Positions 45,071-52,715 of a stretch of 64,000 nt of DNA are shown here, piece after piece. The notes beneath the pieces were generated by a model. The model did not search any database and was not told where the DNA came from. It worked only from the letters and a program-made list of their open reading frames with translations. Source of the DNA: CAZIAK01 sp964537035 (GTDB lineage Bacteria; Planctomycetota; B15-G4); NCBI GenBank assembly GCA_964537035.1, contig CAZIAK010000001.1:289647-353646 (forward strand), given 5' to 3'. The number at the start of each line of letters is the position of its first letter. The first letter of the stretch is position 1. The position numbers were made by a program, and so were the translations under genes.

Positions 45071-45310
45071 TCAGTCCTCGTCGGAGGACGTCTTCTTGGC
45101 GGCCGGCTGCTGGCGGGCGCCGTAGCGACGCATGAACTTCTCGATGCGCCCGGCGGTGTCCACGAACTTCTGCTGCCCGGTGTAGAAGGGGTGGCAGGAG
45201 CTGCAGATTTCGACGTTGATCTTCGGCGTCGTCGAGCGGGTCGTGAAGGTGCTGCCGCAACCGCAGGTCACAGTGCACTCGACGTAGTCGGGATGGATGT
45301 CGGCCTTCAT
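45071..45310 (-). CDS. rpmE: Ribosomal protein bL31, zinc-binding form
   Basis: A 79-residue 50S protein. CTVTCGCGSTFTT and the later ICSSCHPFYTG provide the cysteines of the zinc-ribbon (C+) type. The end HPFYTGQQKFVDTAGRIEKF is the family signature; the last 15 residues (Ala/Lys/Asp-rich) are an extra tail. It is preceded by a candidate promoter and a strong leader hairpin. rpmE-prfA-prmC is a common bacterial order. Confidence 0.96.
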   Translation of the reverse strand: MKADIHPDYVECTVTCGCGSTFTTRSTTPKINVEICSSCHPFYTGQQKFVDTAGRIEKFMRRYGARQQPAAKKTSSDED

Positions 45311-45353
45311 GATGACGCTCGAAAGTCTGCTTGGACGCTGAAATGTCAGTGGA

Positions 45354-45381
45354 CACCGGCCATTCAGAGAATCAGCCGGTG
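45354..45381 (-). promoter_or_regulatory. rpmE leader hairpin, possible L31 autoregulatory element
   Basis: In the minus-strand transcript CACCGGC pairs perfectly with GCCGGTG (7 bp), and the loop can add an inner ATTC/GAAT stem with a three-base cap. It lies 44 bases before the rpmE ATG and inside the predicted 5' leader. L31 leaders that bind the protein are known in several phyla with different structures, so autoregulation is plausible but unproven. Confidence 0.5.
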
Positions 45382-45394
45382 AGACAAGCCCCGC

Positions 45395-45422
45395 ATCTTA
45401 GGCGGCAGCTCTTTGGGATCAA
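45395..45422 (-). promoter_or_regulatory. Candidate sigma-70-type promoter for rpmE
   Basis: On the minus strand TTGATC (45422-45417) and TAAGAT (45400-45395) are separated by 16 bp, each matching four of six consensus positions. The implied start near 45388 gives a leader of about 78 bases that includes the hairpin at 45354-45381. Confidence 0.5.
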
Positions 45423-45462
45423 GCCCCGAGCCCAGGAGGGCCCTGGCTTCTACGAAGGCAGG

Positions 45463-45993
45463 TCAGGGTATGGCCCGCGCACGGAGGGCCTCTGAGATGG
45501 CAATCGTCTGCCCTGGCAGCAGACCGTGCTCTCGGGACCAGCCTCGATTCAGCTCCAGAACGAAGCGAGCGGGGCGGAGGCTGTGAAAGCCAGGTTTCTC
45601 CACCGCCGGTGGGGCTTCTTCGACATTGATCACCACGCCCTCGTCGTCGAGGAACGCGATATCGAGGGGAATCAGGGTGTTGCGCATCCAGAAGACCCGA
45701 GCAGCCACGTCCGGGAAGATGAACAGCATGCCCTGATCGGCACCCAGGGAGGTGCGGTGCATGAGGCCCCGGGTGCGAGTCTGGGTGTCGAGGGCCAACT
45801 CGACGGTCACCGGGCGACCTGCCACGACCAGCTCCGCGCGACTGGAGTCCACCGCGGGGGCCAGCTGGACATCATCGCCACAGCCTGGGGCCAACCAGAG
45901 CACCGCCCAGGCGAACAGAGAGACCAGACCGCGCCGAGCACTGAGCCCGCCGACTGAAGGACAACTCGTCGCAGCGCAAGCTGACAGGGTCAT
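45463..45993 (-). CDS. DUF192-family lipoprotein
   Basis: A 176-residue protein with a lipoprotein signal (FAWAVLWLAPGC, lipid-accepting Cys). The DUF192 domain spans about residues 53-170, with the hallmarks RTRGLMHRTSLG, GMLFIFP, FWMRNTLIPLDIAFLD and FVLELNRGW. Function of this family is not established. It overlaps maf by 4 bp (ATGA). Confidence 0.88.
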   Translation of the reverse strand: MTLSACAATSCPSVGGLSARRGLVSLFAWAVLWLAPGCGDDVQLAPAVDSSRAELVVAGRPVTVELALDTQTRTRGLMHRTSLGADQGMLFIFPDVAARVFWMRNTLIPLDIAFLDDEGVVINVEEAPPAVEKPGFHSLRPARFVLELNRGWSREHGLLPGQTIAISEALRARAIP

Positions 45994-46637
45994 GGCCGGG
46001 CCAGCTCCGCCAGCTCATCGGCGAGAGACCGCACCAAGGCCATGGGCAGCCCCACCACCGTGTCGTGGTCTCCGTTCACCAGGTGAGCAAAAGCGCCAGC
46101 ATCACCTTGAATGGCATAGGCCCCCGCCTTGCCCTCCCACTCACCGCCCTCGAGATAGGTTCGCAGGGTGTGTTCATCGAGCAGATCGAAGCAGACATCG
46201 CTCACGGCCACTCCCGACACACCAGCCACCTCTCCGCTAGAGTCTGACGTGCGCGCTGCAGCCACCAGGGCGACGGACGAGACCACCTGATGGGTGCGGC
46301 CAGAGAGCTCGCGCAGCATGGCCTCGGCCTCTGGCAAATCGGCAGGCTTGCCCAGCACCCGATCGCCGATGGCCACCACCGTGTCGCCCCCCAGGACGCT
46401 TTCGTCTGGAAAGAGCTCTGCGCCAGCCCCCGCCTTCTCGCGGGCCAAGCGCTCGCAGAGAGCCGCCGGGGCCTCTGCCCGCCGAGGGGTCTCGTCGATA
46501 TCCACCGCGCAGACCCGGAACTCCAGCCCAGCGTCGCTCAGGAGCTCAGCTCGACGGGGCGAGGCAGAGGCGAGAACCCAAGGCGCCAGCCTCTGCCAGG
46601 AACTCAGTTCATCATCTCCTTCATGGCCGACGGCCAC
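45990..46637 (-). CDS. maf: Maf-family nucleoside triphosphate pyrophosphatase
   Basis: A Maf/YhdE-type house-cleaning enzyme of up to 215 residues that hydrolyses non-canonical or methylated NTPs to the monophosphate and diphosphate. WVLASASPRRAELLSDAGL is the N-terminal signature, followed by DESVLGGDTVVAIGDRVLGKP and YAIQGDAGAFAHLVNGDHDTVVGLP (two pieces). The GTG at 46637 overlaps the upstream gene by 34 bp. A CTG eight bases after an AAGGAG would give the more typical N-terminus and is a possible alternative start. Confidence 0.9.
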   Translation of the reverse strand: MAVGHEGDDELSSWQRLAPWVLASASPRRAELLSDAGLEFRVCAVDIDETPRRAEAPAALCERLAREKAGAGAELFPDESVLGGDTVVAIGDRVLGKPADLPEAEAMLRELSGRTHQVVSSVALVAAARTSDSSGEVAGVSGVAVSDVCFDLLDEHTLRTYLEGGEWEGKAGAYAIQGDAGAFAHLVNGDHDTVVGLPMALVRSLADELAELARP

Positions 46638-47698
46638 TCTCTGTACTCAAGCTCACCGAGCTTGTGCAGGTGGGCCACAAGGCTCACCCGGTCGATGTGG
46701 TTCTTGCACATGTCGTTCAGGGCCTTCTTGGCCTTGCCCACCGCTGCGGTCTCGAGAATACCCAGGGTGCTGGCAGCCTCAGCCATTTCGGTCGACACCA
46801 GCACCAGGGTCTCTTTCTCGGAGAGCCACTGCACCAGGGCGTAGGCGTTGTGCAGGCCGAGATCGTCGAAGTCCTCGAGATACTCGAGCTGCCCCTTGGG
46901 CTTCTCTTCGAGAATGAACTCGAGCGAGGTCTCGTTGCGGTCTCCGTAGATCTGATCGATCATCTCGCGCAGGCGAGTCGAGCGCTCGTGGAAGCGACGA
47001 ATGCCCGCGACCTTGCTGGTGCCCGACATGAGCCGGGCCAACTCGCTGCTCCGGGACACCCTGACCTCGTTCCAGTCGACGAACTCGGCCTTCAAGGCCT
47101 TCATGGCCTTCGTCGTCGTGAGTTCGGTGCCACCCTCGCGCAAGACCAGGTAGACCGCCTTCTCGAGAGTGTTGACCGTCTCGGGGAGGGTGATCGGACC
47201 GTAGATGCGATCGAGGTTCTCGCGAGCCTCCGCCAGAATGGTTTTCGGCGCTCGCTTGCGCTTCGGCTTGGGTGGCGCCGGTGCCGGCTTGGCCGCGGGC
47301 TTGGCCACGACCTGGGCAGGAACTTCAGCAACGGCAGGCGTCTTTACGGGAGTCTTCACTGAGGGTTTCGCTGCGGGGGATTTCGAGGGAGACTTCGTGG
47401 CAGTCTTGCGGGCTGCCTTGGGAGCAGTTTTCGGAGCGGCCTTGGTCTTCGTAGCAGCCTTGGCAGGCGTGGGCTTCTTGCTGACCTTCTTGCCTGTGCT
47501 CTTGGCTGTGGTTTTGGCTGCCGCTGTCTTGGCAGCCGTCGTTTTCCTGCTCGTCGTTTTCTTGCTCGTCGTCTTCTTGCTCGTCGTCTTCTTCTTCGCA
47601 GCCTTGGCTGACTTCGCCGCCTTGGACGCCCCGCTCTTGGAGGCAGGCGCCTTGCGGGACGAGGGCGACGCCTTCGGCTTTTTCGCAGCTGGACTCAT
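46604..47698 (-). CDS. Histone-H1-like Lys/Ala-rich tail fused to an EndoIII-like helical domain
   Basis: A 364-residue protein. Residues 1-160 are almost entirely Lys, Ala, Thr, Ser and Pro, with a five-residue repeat (KKTTS) encoded by a 15-bp tandem array. Residues 165-364 are a helical domain with YGPITLPETVNTLEKAVYLV and EFVDWNEVRVSRSSELA, phrases seen in proteins related to endonuclease III. The catalytic Lys/Asp helix-hairpin-helix and iron-sulfur cysteines expected of an active glycosylase are not visible, so the domain is probably non-catalytic. A nucleoid-binding role is plausible. It lies between rpsP and maf. Confidence 0.65.
   Translation of the reverse strand: MSPAAKKPKASPSSRKAPASKSGASKAAKSAKAAKKKTTSKKTTSKKTTSRKTTAAKTAAAKTTAKSTGKKVSKKPTPAKAATKTKAAPKTAPKAARKTATKSPSKSPAAKPSVKTPVKTPAVAEVPAQVVAKPAAKPAPAPPKPKRKRAPKTILAEARENLDRIYGPITLPETVNTLEKAVYLVLREGGTELTTTKAMKALKAEFVDWNEVRVSRSSELARLMSGTSKVAGIRRFHERSTRLREMIDQIYGDRNETSLEFILEEKPKGQLEYLEDFDDLGLHNAYALVQWLSEKETLVLVSTEMAEAASTLGILETAAVGKAKKALNDMCKNHIDRVSLVAHLHKLGELEYREWPSAMKEMMN
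47538..47597. repeat. Four tandem copies of a 15-bp coding unit
   Basis: Units start at 47538, 47553, 47568 and 47583 and differ at one to three positions. On the minus strand they encode the KKTTS/RKTT repeats of the histone-like tail. The 15-bp period keeps the frame if copies are gained or lost. Confidence 0.85.
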
Positions 47699-47710
47699 GG
47701 TGAAGGGGAA

Positions 47711-48091
47711 CTACTCCTCGGTCTTCTCGGGATCGGCAGCGGCGGGAGCCGGATCTGCCGTGGGGCTGGACTCGCTCGCGGCGGCATCGGCGACGGCCTC
47801 TACGGCAACCGCGACCGGCTCTTCTTCGGGCACCGGGCCGTCCTTGCGAACACCCAGCTTGCGCAACAGCGACGCGCAGGTCTCGGAGGGCTGGGCACCC
47901 ACGGTGAGCCAGTAGTGAGCCCGGCGACGATCGATCTTGACCTTGTTGTCCAGGTCGGTCGCCCGAGGGTCGTAGCTACCGAGCTCTTCGACCGGACGAC
48001 CATCTCGACGGGTGCGGCCATCGAAGACGCACATGCGGTAAAAGGGCCGGTTACGCCGGCCGATGCGCTTCAGCCGAATCTTGACTGCCAT
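47711..48091 (-). CDS. rpsP: Ribosomal protein bS16 with acidic C-terminal extension
   Basis: A 126-residue 30S protein. The first 80 residues are a standard S16 (VKIRLKRIGRRNRPFYRM, then YWLTVGAQPSETCASLLRKLGV). The remaining 40 residues form a Pro/Ala/Glu-rich acidic tail not needed for the fold; such tails occur in some bacterial S16 proteins. ffh lies 84 bp upstream in the same direction, a common ffh-rpsP pairing. No RimM or TrmD gene follows, unlike the usual order. Confidence 0.95.
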   Translation of the reverse strand: MAVKIRLKRIGRRNRPFYRMCVFDGRTRRDGRPVEELGSYDPRATDLDNKVKIDRRRAHYWLTVGAQPSETCASLLRKLGVRKDGPVPEEEPVAVAVEAVADAAASESSPTADPAPAAADPEKTEE

Positions 48092-48175
48092 GTGTTCTGC
48101 TCCTGTGTCTTTGACCGCTGCCCGTGGTAGGCGCTCGGCGGTCGATGGGATGGGGATGGACGGGAAGGCCTTCGC

Positions 48176-49669
48176 TCAGCGGCGGCGCCGTCCCTGTTTC
48201 TTGCGTTTGCGTTCTGCCTTGCGGCTCTTGCGTCGGTCGTCCGCCTTGGCCCGGGGCAAGGCCTTGGCCGCGCCGGGCAGGCCGGGTCCAGAGCCGGCCA
48301 TCTCTGCCATGGCGTCAGCGGAGGGCATGTCACCCAGCCCCATGCCGCCACCAGTGACCGCTCCCTTGAGTCGGGAGAACAGGCCCTGCTTCTTCATCTG
48401 TTTCATCATCTTGCGCATCTGCTCGAACTGCTTGAGCAGGCGCTGCACCACACCAACAGTGGTACCACTTCCCTTGGCGATCCGGCGCCTGCGGCTCGCG
48501 TCAATCTTCTCAGGGCTCAGGCGCTCACCGGGAGTCATCGAGAGCACCACGGCCTCGGTGTGGTCGACCATCTTGTCGTCGAGCTGCTCGGACATCCCTG
48601 CGGGCATGCCTGGCAGGTGGCCCATCAGGTCGCCCAGCGAGCCCATCTTGCGGATCGCTCGGAGCTGCTTGAGGAAGTCGTCAAGCGTGAAGCGGTCGTC
48701 GAGCATGCGCTGCATCTGCTCTTCGGCTTCTTTCTCGTCGACGACCTCCTGGGCCTTCTCGACCAGGCTGACCACGTCGCCCATGCCCAGCACACGGCTC
48801 ACCAGCCGGTCGGCATGAAACTCTTGCAGGTCGGCGACCTTCTCGCCCACGCCCACGAAGGCCACGGGTGCGCCGGTCACGTGGCGCACGGACAGAGCCG
48901 CGCCACCTCGCGAGTCGCCGTCGAGCTTGGTCAGCACCACGCCGTCGAGGGGCAGGGTCTGCTGAAAGGCCTCGGCGGAGCGCACGGCGTCCTGGCCGGT
49001 CATGGCGTCGCAGACCAACAACGTCGTGTCTGGGTTCACCGCCGCGCGGATGCGCTTCAGTTCCTCCATCAGGGCGTCGTCGATGTGCAGACGGCCAGCG
49101 GTGTCGACGATGATCGTGTCGCAACCCGTGCGCCGAGCCTCTTCGACGGCCAAGGTGGCCAGGATCTCGGGTGGCTCGCCGGCCACGTGGAACACGGGCA
49201 GATCGTTGGCCAGCCCCAGCTGCTGCAGCTGATCGACGGCGGCCGGGCGCTGGATATCAGCCGCGACCAGCAACGGTTTGCGCTTCTGGCTCTTGCGCAG
49301 ATGCACCGCCAGCTTGGCTGACGTGGTGGTCTTGCCAGCGCCCTGGAGGCCGGCCATGAGCACCACCGTCGGACGGCCGGAGGCGAAGCTGATGGGCTCG
49401 CCCTCGCTGGTCATCATGTCCACGAGCTCGTCGTGGAACACCTTGACCAGCATCTCGCCGGGCTTGACCTTGGACGTGACTTCGGTGCCAGCGGCCGTGG
49501 CCCGCACCCGCTCGATCAGATCTTTGGCGACCCGAAAGTGGACGTCCGCTTCGAGAAGCGCTGCACGGATCTCGTCCAGTGCCGTATCCATGTTGGATTC
49601 GGACAGCTTCCCGGAGCCGGTGAGGCTCGAGAAGACCTTCGTGAGACGCTGTGAGAGTGACTCGAACAT
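48176..49669 (-). CDS. ffh: Signal recognition particle protein Ffh
   Basis: A 497-residue SRP54 GTPase that binds signal peptides and 4.5S RNA and delivers ribosomes to FtsY. The N domain is followed by the G domain with GLQGAGKTTTSAKLA, DTAGRLHIDDALM, and TKLDGDSRGGAALS, then a Met-rich M domain (MRKMMKQMKKQGLF) with the RNA-binding SRRRRIAKGSGTTV. The C-terminus is basic. Its promoter candidate overlaps the 3' end of murA. The SRP RNA gene is not visible in the window. Confidence 0.96.
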   Translation of the reverse strand: MFESLSQRLTKVFSSLTGSGKLSESNMDTALDEIRAALLEADVHFRVAKDLIERVRATAAGTEVTSKVKPGEMLVKVFHDELVDMMTSEGEPISFASGRPTVVLMAGLQGAGKTTTSAKLAVHLRKSQKRKPLLVAADIQRPAAVDQLQQLGLANDLPVFHVAGEPPEILATLAVEEARRTGCDTIIVDTAGRLHIDDALMEELKRIRAAVNPDTTLLVCDAMTGQDAVRSAEAFQQTLPLDGVVLTKLDGDSRGGAALSVRHVTGAPVAFVGVGEKVADLQEFHADRLVSRVLGMGDVVSLVEKAQEVVDEKEAEEQMQRMLDDRFTLDDFLKQLRAIRKMGSLGDLMGHLPGMPAGMSEQLDDKMVDHTEAVVLSMTPGERLSPEKIDASRRRRIAKGSGTTVGVVQRLLKQFEQMRKMMKQMKKQGLFSRLKGAVTGGGMGLGDMPSADAMAEMAGSGPGLPGAAKALPRAKADDRRKSRKAERKRKKQGRRRR

Positions 49670-49689
49670 AGGCCCCGGAAAAACGCGGT

Positions 49690-49718
49690 TTTGTACGAAA
49701 TCAGGAGCAAATGATCAA
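49690..49718 (-). promoter_or_regulatory. Candidate sigma-70-type promoter for ffh
   Basis: TTGATC (49718-49713) and TACAAA (49695-49690) on the minus strand are separated by 17 bp. The -35 overlaps the murA stop codon. The implied start lies about 14 bases before the ffh ATG. Confidence 0.45.
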
Positions 49719-50989
49719 GTGGCGGCCTGTTTCTCTCGGCGGATCGTAGCGCCCAGACTCGCCATGCGCTCGTCGATCGCTTCGTAGCCCCGATCGATGT
49801 GGTAGACCCGCCGAATTTCGGTCTCTCCCTCGCTGACCAGACCAGCCAGCACCAGGGCTGCGCTGGCTCTCAGGTCAGAGGCCATGACCGTGGCGCCGGA
49901 CAGGCGGCTGGGCCCGATGACGATGGCCTGGGGCCCTTCCTTCCGGATCTGCGCCCCCAGCCTCAGCAGCTCAGCCACATGCATGAACCGATCGGGGAAG
50001 ATCCGCTCGCTGATGACCGAGATACCGTCGGCCACCGTGGTCGCCGCCATGAGCTGGGCCTGCAGGTCGGTGGGAAACCCGGGAAACGGCAGGGTGGTCA
50101 CGTCGGCGGCCCGCAACGGGCCCTGCGCTCGGCAGCGCACCCAGTCTGGCCCCCTGGTGATCTCGGCCCCCATGGTCGCCAGGGTCTCCAAGAGTGCGGT
50201 GAGTTGCAGGGGCTCGATGCCCTCGATGGTGACGTCGCCTCGGGTCATGGCAGCAGCCACCAGGTAGGTGCCCGCTTCGATCCGATCGCCCGAGATGGAC
50301 ACCTCGGCGCCGTGGAGCCGTTCGACACCATGAATCACGAGCCTATGCCCGCCAATGCCCTCGATCTGGGCCCCCATGGCGCAGAGGACCCGGGCCAGAT
50401 CGCTGATTTCTGGCTCCATGGCCGCGTTCTCGATCGAGGTCGTGCCCTTGGCCAGGACCGCGGCACTGAGGACCTGAGCCGTGGCCAGAACCGACGGACC
50501 GGCCCGGCTGCCCAGGTAGACGCTGGCCCCCGTGAGTCGCTGTCCCGCCTCTGAGACGAGATAGCCCTCCTCGATGCGAAGGACCGCCCCAAGCATGTTG
50601 AGGCCCCTCACGTGCAGATCGACCGGACGGACCCCGAAAACACAGCCCCCCGGCATGGAGACCCGTGCCCGACCGTGCCTTGCGATCAGGGGCGCCAGCA
50701 CGCAGACCGAGGCCCGCATGGTCGAAACCAGATCATAGGGCGCCTCGACGGACACCTCGCCCGTGGGCGTCAGCACCATGGAGTGGCCCTCGCGGCTCGT
50801 CTCCACCCCCAGGCAGGCCAGAATGCGGGCCATGGTGGCCACATCTCGGAGCCTGGGCACCCCACGGATCACCAGGGGTTCATCGGTCAGCAGAGAGGCC
50901 GCCATCACCGGCAGGACGGCGTTCTTGCTACCCGCCGCTCGGAGCTGCCCCTGCAGGCGGGCGCCGCCACTGACGATCAGCTTGTCCAT
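49715..50989 (-). CDS. murA: UDP-N-acetylglucosamine 1-carboxyvinyltransferase
   Basis: A 424-residue EPSP-synthase-fold enzyme that transfers enolpyruvate from PEP to UDP-GlcNAc, the first committed step of peptidoglycan synthesis. It starts IVSGGARLQGQLRAAGSKNA, has the active-site Cys in RVSMPGGCVFGVRPVDLH (fosfomycin target) and ends with the expected RGYEAIDERMASLGA. UDP-GlcNAc would come from glmS-derived GlcN6P. It is transcribed away from the TPR/alpha-CTD gene. Presence supports a peptidoglycan wall in this organism. Confidence 0.96.
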   Translation of the reverse strand: MDKLIVSGGARLQGQLRAAGSKNAVLPVMAASLLTDEPLVIRGVPRLRDVATMARILACLGVETSREGHSMVLTPTGEVSVEAPYDLVSTMRASVCVLAPLIARHGRARVSMPGGCVFGVRPVDLHVRGLNMLGAVLRIEEGYLVSEAGQRLTGASVYLGSRAGPSVLATAQVLSAAVLAKGTTSIENAAMEPEISDLARVLCAMGAQIEGIGGHRLVIHGVERLHGAEVSISGDRIEAGTYLVAAAMTRGDVTIEGIEPLQLTALLETLATMGAEITRGPDWVRCRAQGPLRAADVTTLPFPGFPTDLQAQLMAATTVADGISVISERIFPDRFMHVAELLRLGAQIRKEGPQAIVIGPSRLSGATVMASDLRASAALVLAGLVSEGETEIRRVYHIDRGYEAIDERMASLGATIRREKQAAT

Positions 50990-51017
50990 ATGCTGGTTTC
51001 CCGTAGGACCACGGCGC

Positions 51018-51045
51018 TTGACTGGCCGCGCCGGCCCACTAACAT
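51018..51045 (+). promoter_or_regulatory. Candidate promoter with palindromic spacer upstream of the TPR/alpha-CTD gene
   Basis: TTGACT (51018-51023) and TAACAT (51040-51045) are 16 bp apart. The spacer contains an inverted repeat, GGCCG and CGGCC around CGC, which could be an operator or simply GC-rich sequence. The implied leader to the ATG at 51231 is about 180 bases. Confidence 0.45.
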
Positions 51046-51180
51046 CGTCAGATTCGACACCCTCTTGGACTCACCTCGGGGAGAACGGCCACCCTGGCCC
51101 GGACGACGGTAGGTCGTCAGCAGCCCGGGTTCAACGAGCCACTCCCGTGCTGGCGCGCAACGCCTGGAGACTGAGCCGCC

Positions 51181-51198
51181 ATGAGGCTGAGACATTGA
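51181..51198 (+). other. Possible five-residue upstream reading frame
   Basis: ATG followed by four sense codons and TGA (peptide MRLRH) lies in the leader of the TPR/alpha-CTD gene. Its stop overlaps an in-frame TTG (51195) that could be an alternative start for the main gene. This is probably chance but is recorded because of the TTGA junction. Confidence 0.25.
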
Positions 51199-51230
51199 AC
51201 CGCCCCTGGACCGAGGCAACACCAGACCGC

Positions 51231-52715
51231 ATGACCACCGAAACGACTGAAGCTCCCAGCGAATCCGATCTCCCCGAGACTCCCTCCACTGCCGAAACGC
51301 TCGCAGGCGAGGTGACCAACGAGGGGACCAACGACGCTCCAGAGATGGCGACTGCTGGCGATGACCTGGCGCCGCCCCACGACCTCGATCACGTCGATGA
51401 CCTCGTCGTCGACGAAGAGCCCGCAGAACCCGAGATCGTTCGCGACTGGATGACCTCCGTCCCTTCCACTTGGGACGAGTGGTGTGCCCTGCGGCAAGAG
51501 GTCTGCGAATCTCCCGCGGCCAGCACCAGCTTCCGCAACTGGATGATGAACAAGCTGGACGATGGCCAGCATCTGGAGCGAGGTCTTGGCCTGGCTGCTG
51601 CAGGCGAGAACGCCACGGCCCTGGAGGCTCTGCAACAGGCAGACGGTGACCTGGCCAAGCTGCTCACGGCGAACATCCTGTCGACGTCCGACTTCGTCGG
51701 GGCCGAGAAGCTGCTCAAGGGCTTGAGCGGCTCGGCCACGGTGGGCGCGGCGGCTCAGATCAAGCTGGCCGGTCTGCACTTCGCCACCCACGACGTGGAC
51801 GGCCTCACCGCTGACATCGCCGCCCTGCAGGCTGCAGGCGCCGGTGACGCCGACCAGGCCTACGTCGCTGGCTTGCTGTCCGAGACAGAGGGTGACCACG
51901 AGGCAGCGCTCAACTCCTGGCAGACCGCCGTCGACATCGACGGTAACCATGTCGAGGCGACCTTCCGCCTCGCCGCTCTGCTCGATCGCTTCGGCGACGA
52001 CGACGGCGCCATGAGCCTGCTCGATCGCTTCCGCAGCGGCGAGCTGCCTGCGCACACGGGCGCCCTGCTGAACCTGGGCGTGCTCTACGAAGATCGGGGC
52101 GAGCACAACTGGGCCGCGACCTGCTTCGGCATGGTGGTCAATGGTGACCCGAACAACCTCACCGCTCGCCGTTGTCTGGCCGACGCCCGGGCCAGTCTGG
52201 TCCAGTACCACGACGAGTCGCAGGAGCGAAAGGCCGACAAGCAGAACGCGGTCTTGCGCATCCCGGTCACCGACTTCGAGCTGTCCGTCCGGGCCCGCAA
52301 CTGCCTGCAGCGGATGAACCTGCACACCCTCGGCGATCTGGTCAACCGCACCGAGAGCGAGCTGCTCTCGTTCAAGAACTTCGGCGAGACCAGCCTCGAA
52401 GAGGTCAAGCAGATCCTGGCCATCAAGGGTTTGCGCCTGGGCATGGTCACCGGGCCTGGCAGCGCGGTCGAGGTGGCGGTCATGACCAGCCAGTCGACGG
52501 GCGCCTCCACCGGCGACGTGCGCGACCTGAACGTCTCTGAGCTCGACCTCTCGGTGCGCTCCCGAGCAGCCCTCGCCACTCTCGGTGTGACCCGCGTCGA
52601 CGATCTGTGCCGGACCAGCGAGACCACCTTGCTGTCCTGCAAGAACTTCGGCCAGACGTCGCTCGACGAGATCAAGAGCAAGCTGCGCAGCCTGGGCCTG
52701 GAGCTCACGGGCTGA
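51231..52715 (+). CDS. TPR protein with two RNA-polymerase alpha-CTD-like domains
   Basis: A 494-residue soluble protein. Residues 1-70 are acidic and disordered; about 115-325 are TPR-like helices; 346-405 and 434-493 are two copies of the RNA polymerase alpha subunit C-terminal domain. The first copy (ELSVRARNCLQRMNLHTLGD ... FGETSLEEVKQIL) keeps the Arg and Asn that correspond to R265 and N268 of E. coli alpha, used for UP-element DNA contact; the second keeps the Arg but has Ala for the Asn. The position of K298 is not conserved in either. No polymerase assembly domain is present. It may bind DNA or transcription factors. Its stop overlaps ruvA (TGATG). Confidence 0.85.
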   Translation: MTTETTEAPSESDLPETPSTAETLAGEVTNEGTNDAPEMATAGDDLAPPHDLDHVDDLVVDEEPAEPEIVRDWMTSVPSTWDEWCALRQEVCESPAASTSFRNWMMNKLDDGQHLERGLGLAAAGENATALEALQQADGDLAKLLTANILSTSDFVGAEKLLKGLSGSATVGAAAQIKLAGLHFATHDVDGLTADIAALQAAGAGDADQAYVAGLLSETEGDHEAALNSWQTAVDIDGNHVEATFRLAALLDRFGDDDGAMSLLDRFRSGELPAHTGALLNLGVLYEDRGEHNWAATCFGMVVNGDPNNLTARRCLADARASLVQYHDESQERKADKQNAVLRIPVTDFELSVRARNCLQRMNLHTLGDLVNRTESELLSFKNFGETSLEEVKQILAIKGLRLGMVTGPGSAVEVAVMTSQSTGASTGDVRDLNVSELDLSVRSRAALATLGVTRVDDLCRTSETTLLSCKNFGQTSLDEIKSKLRSLGLELTG

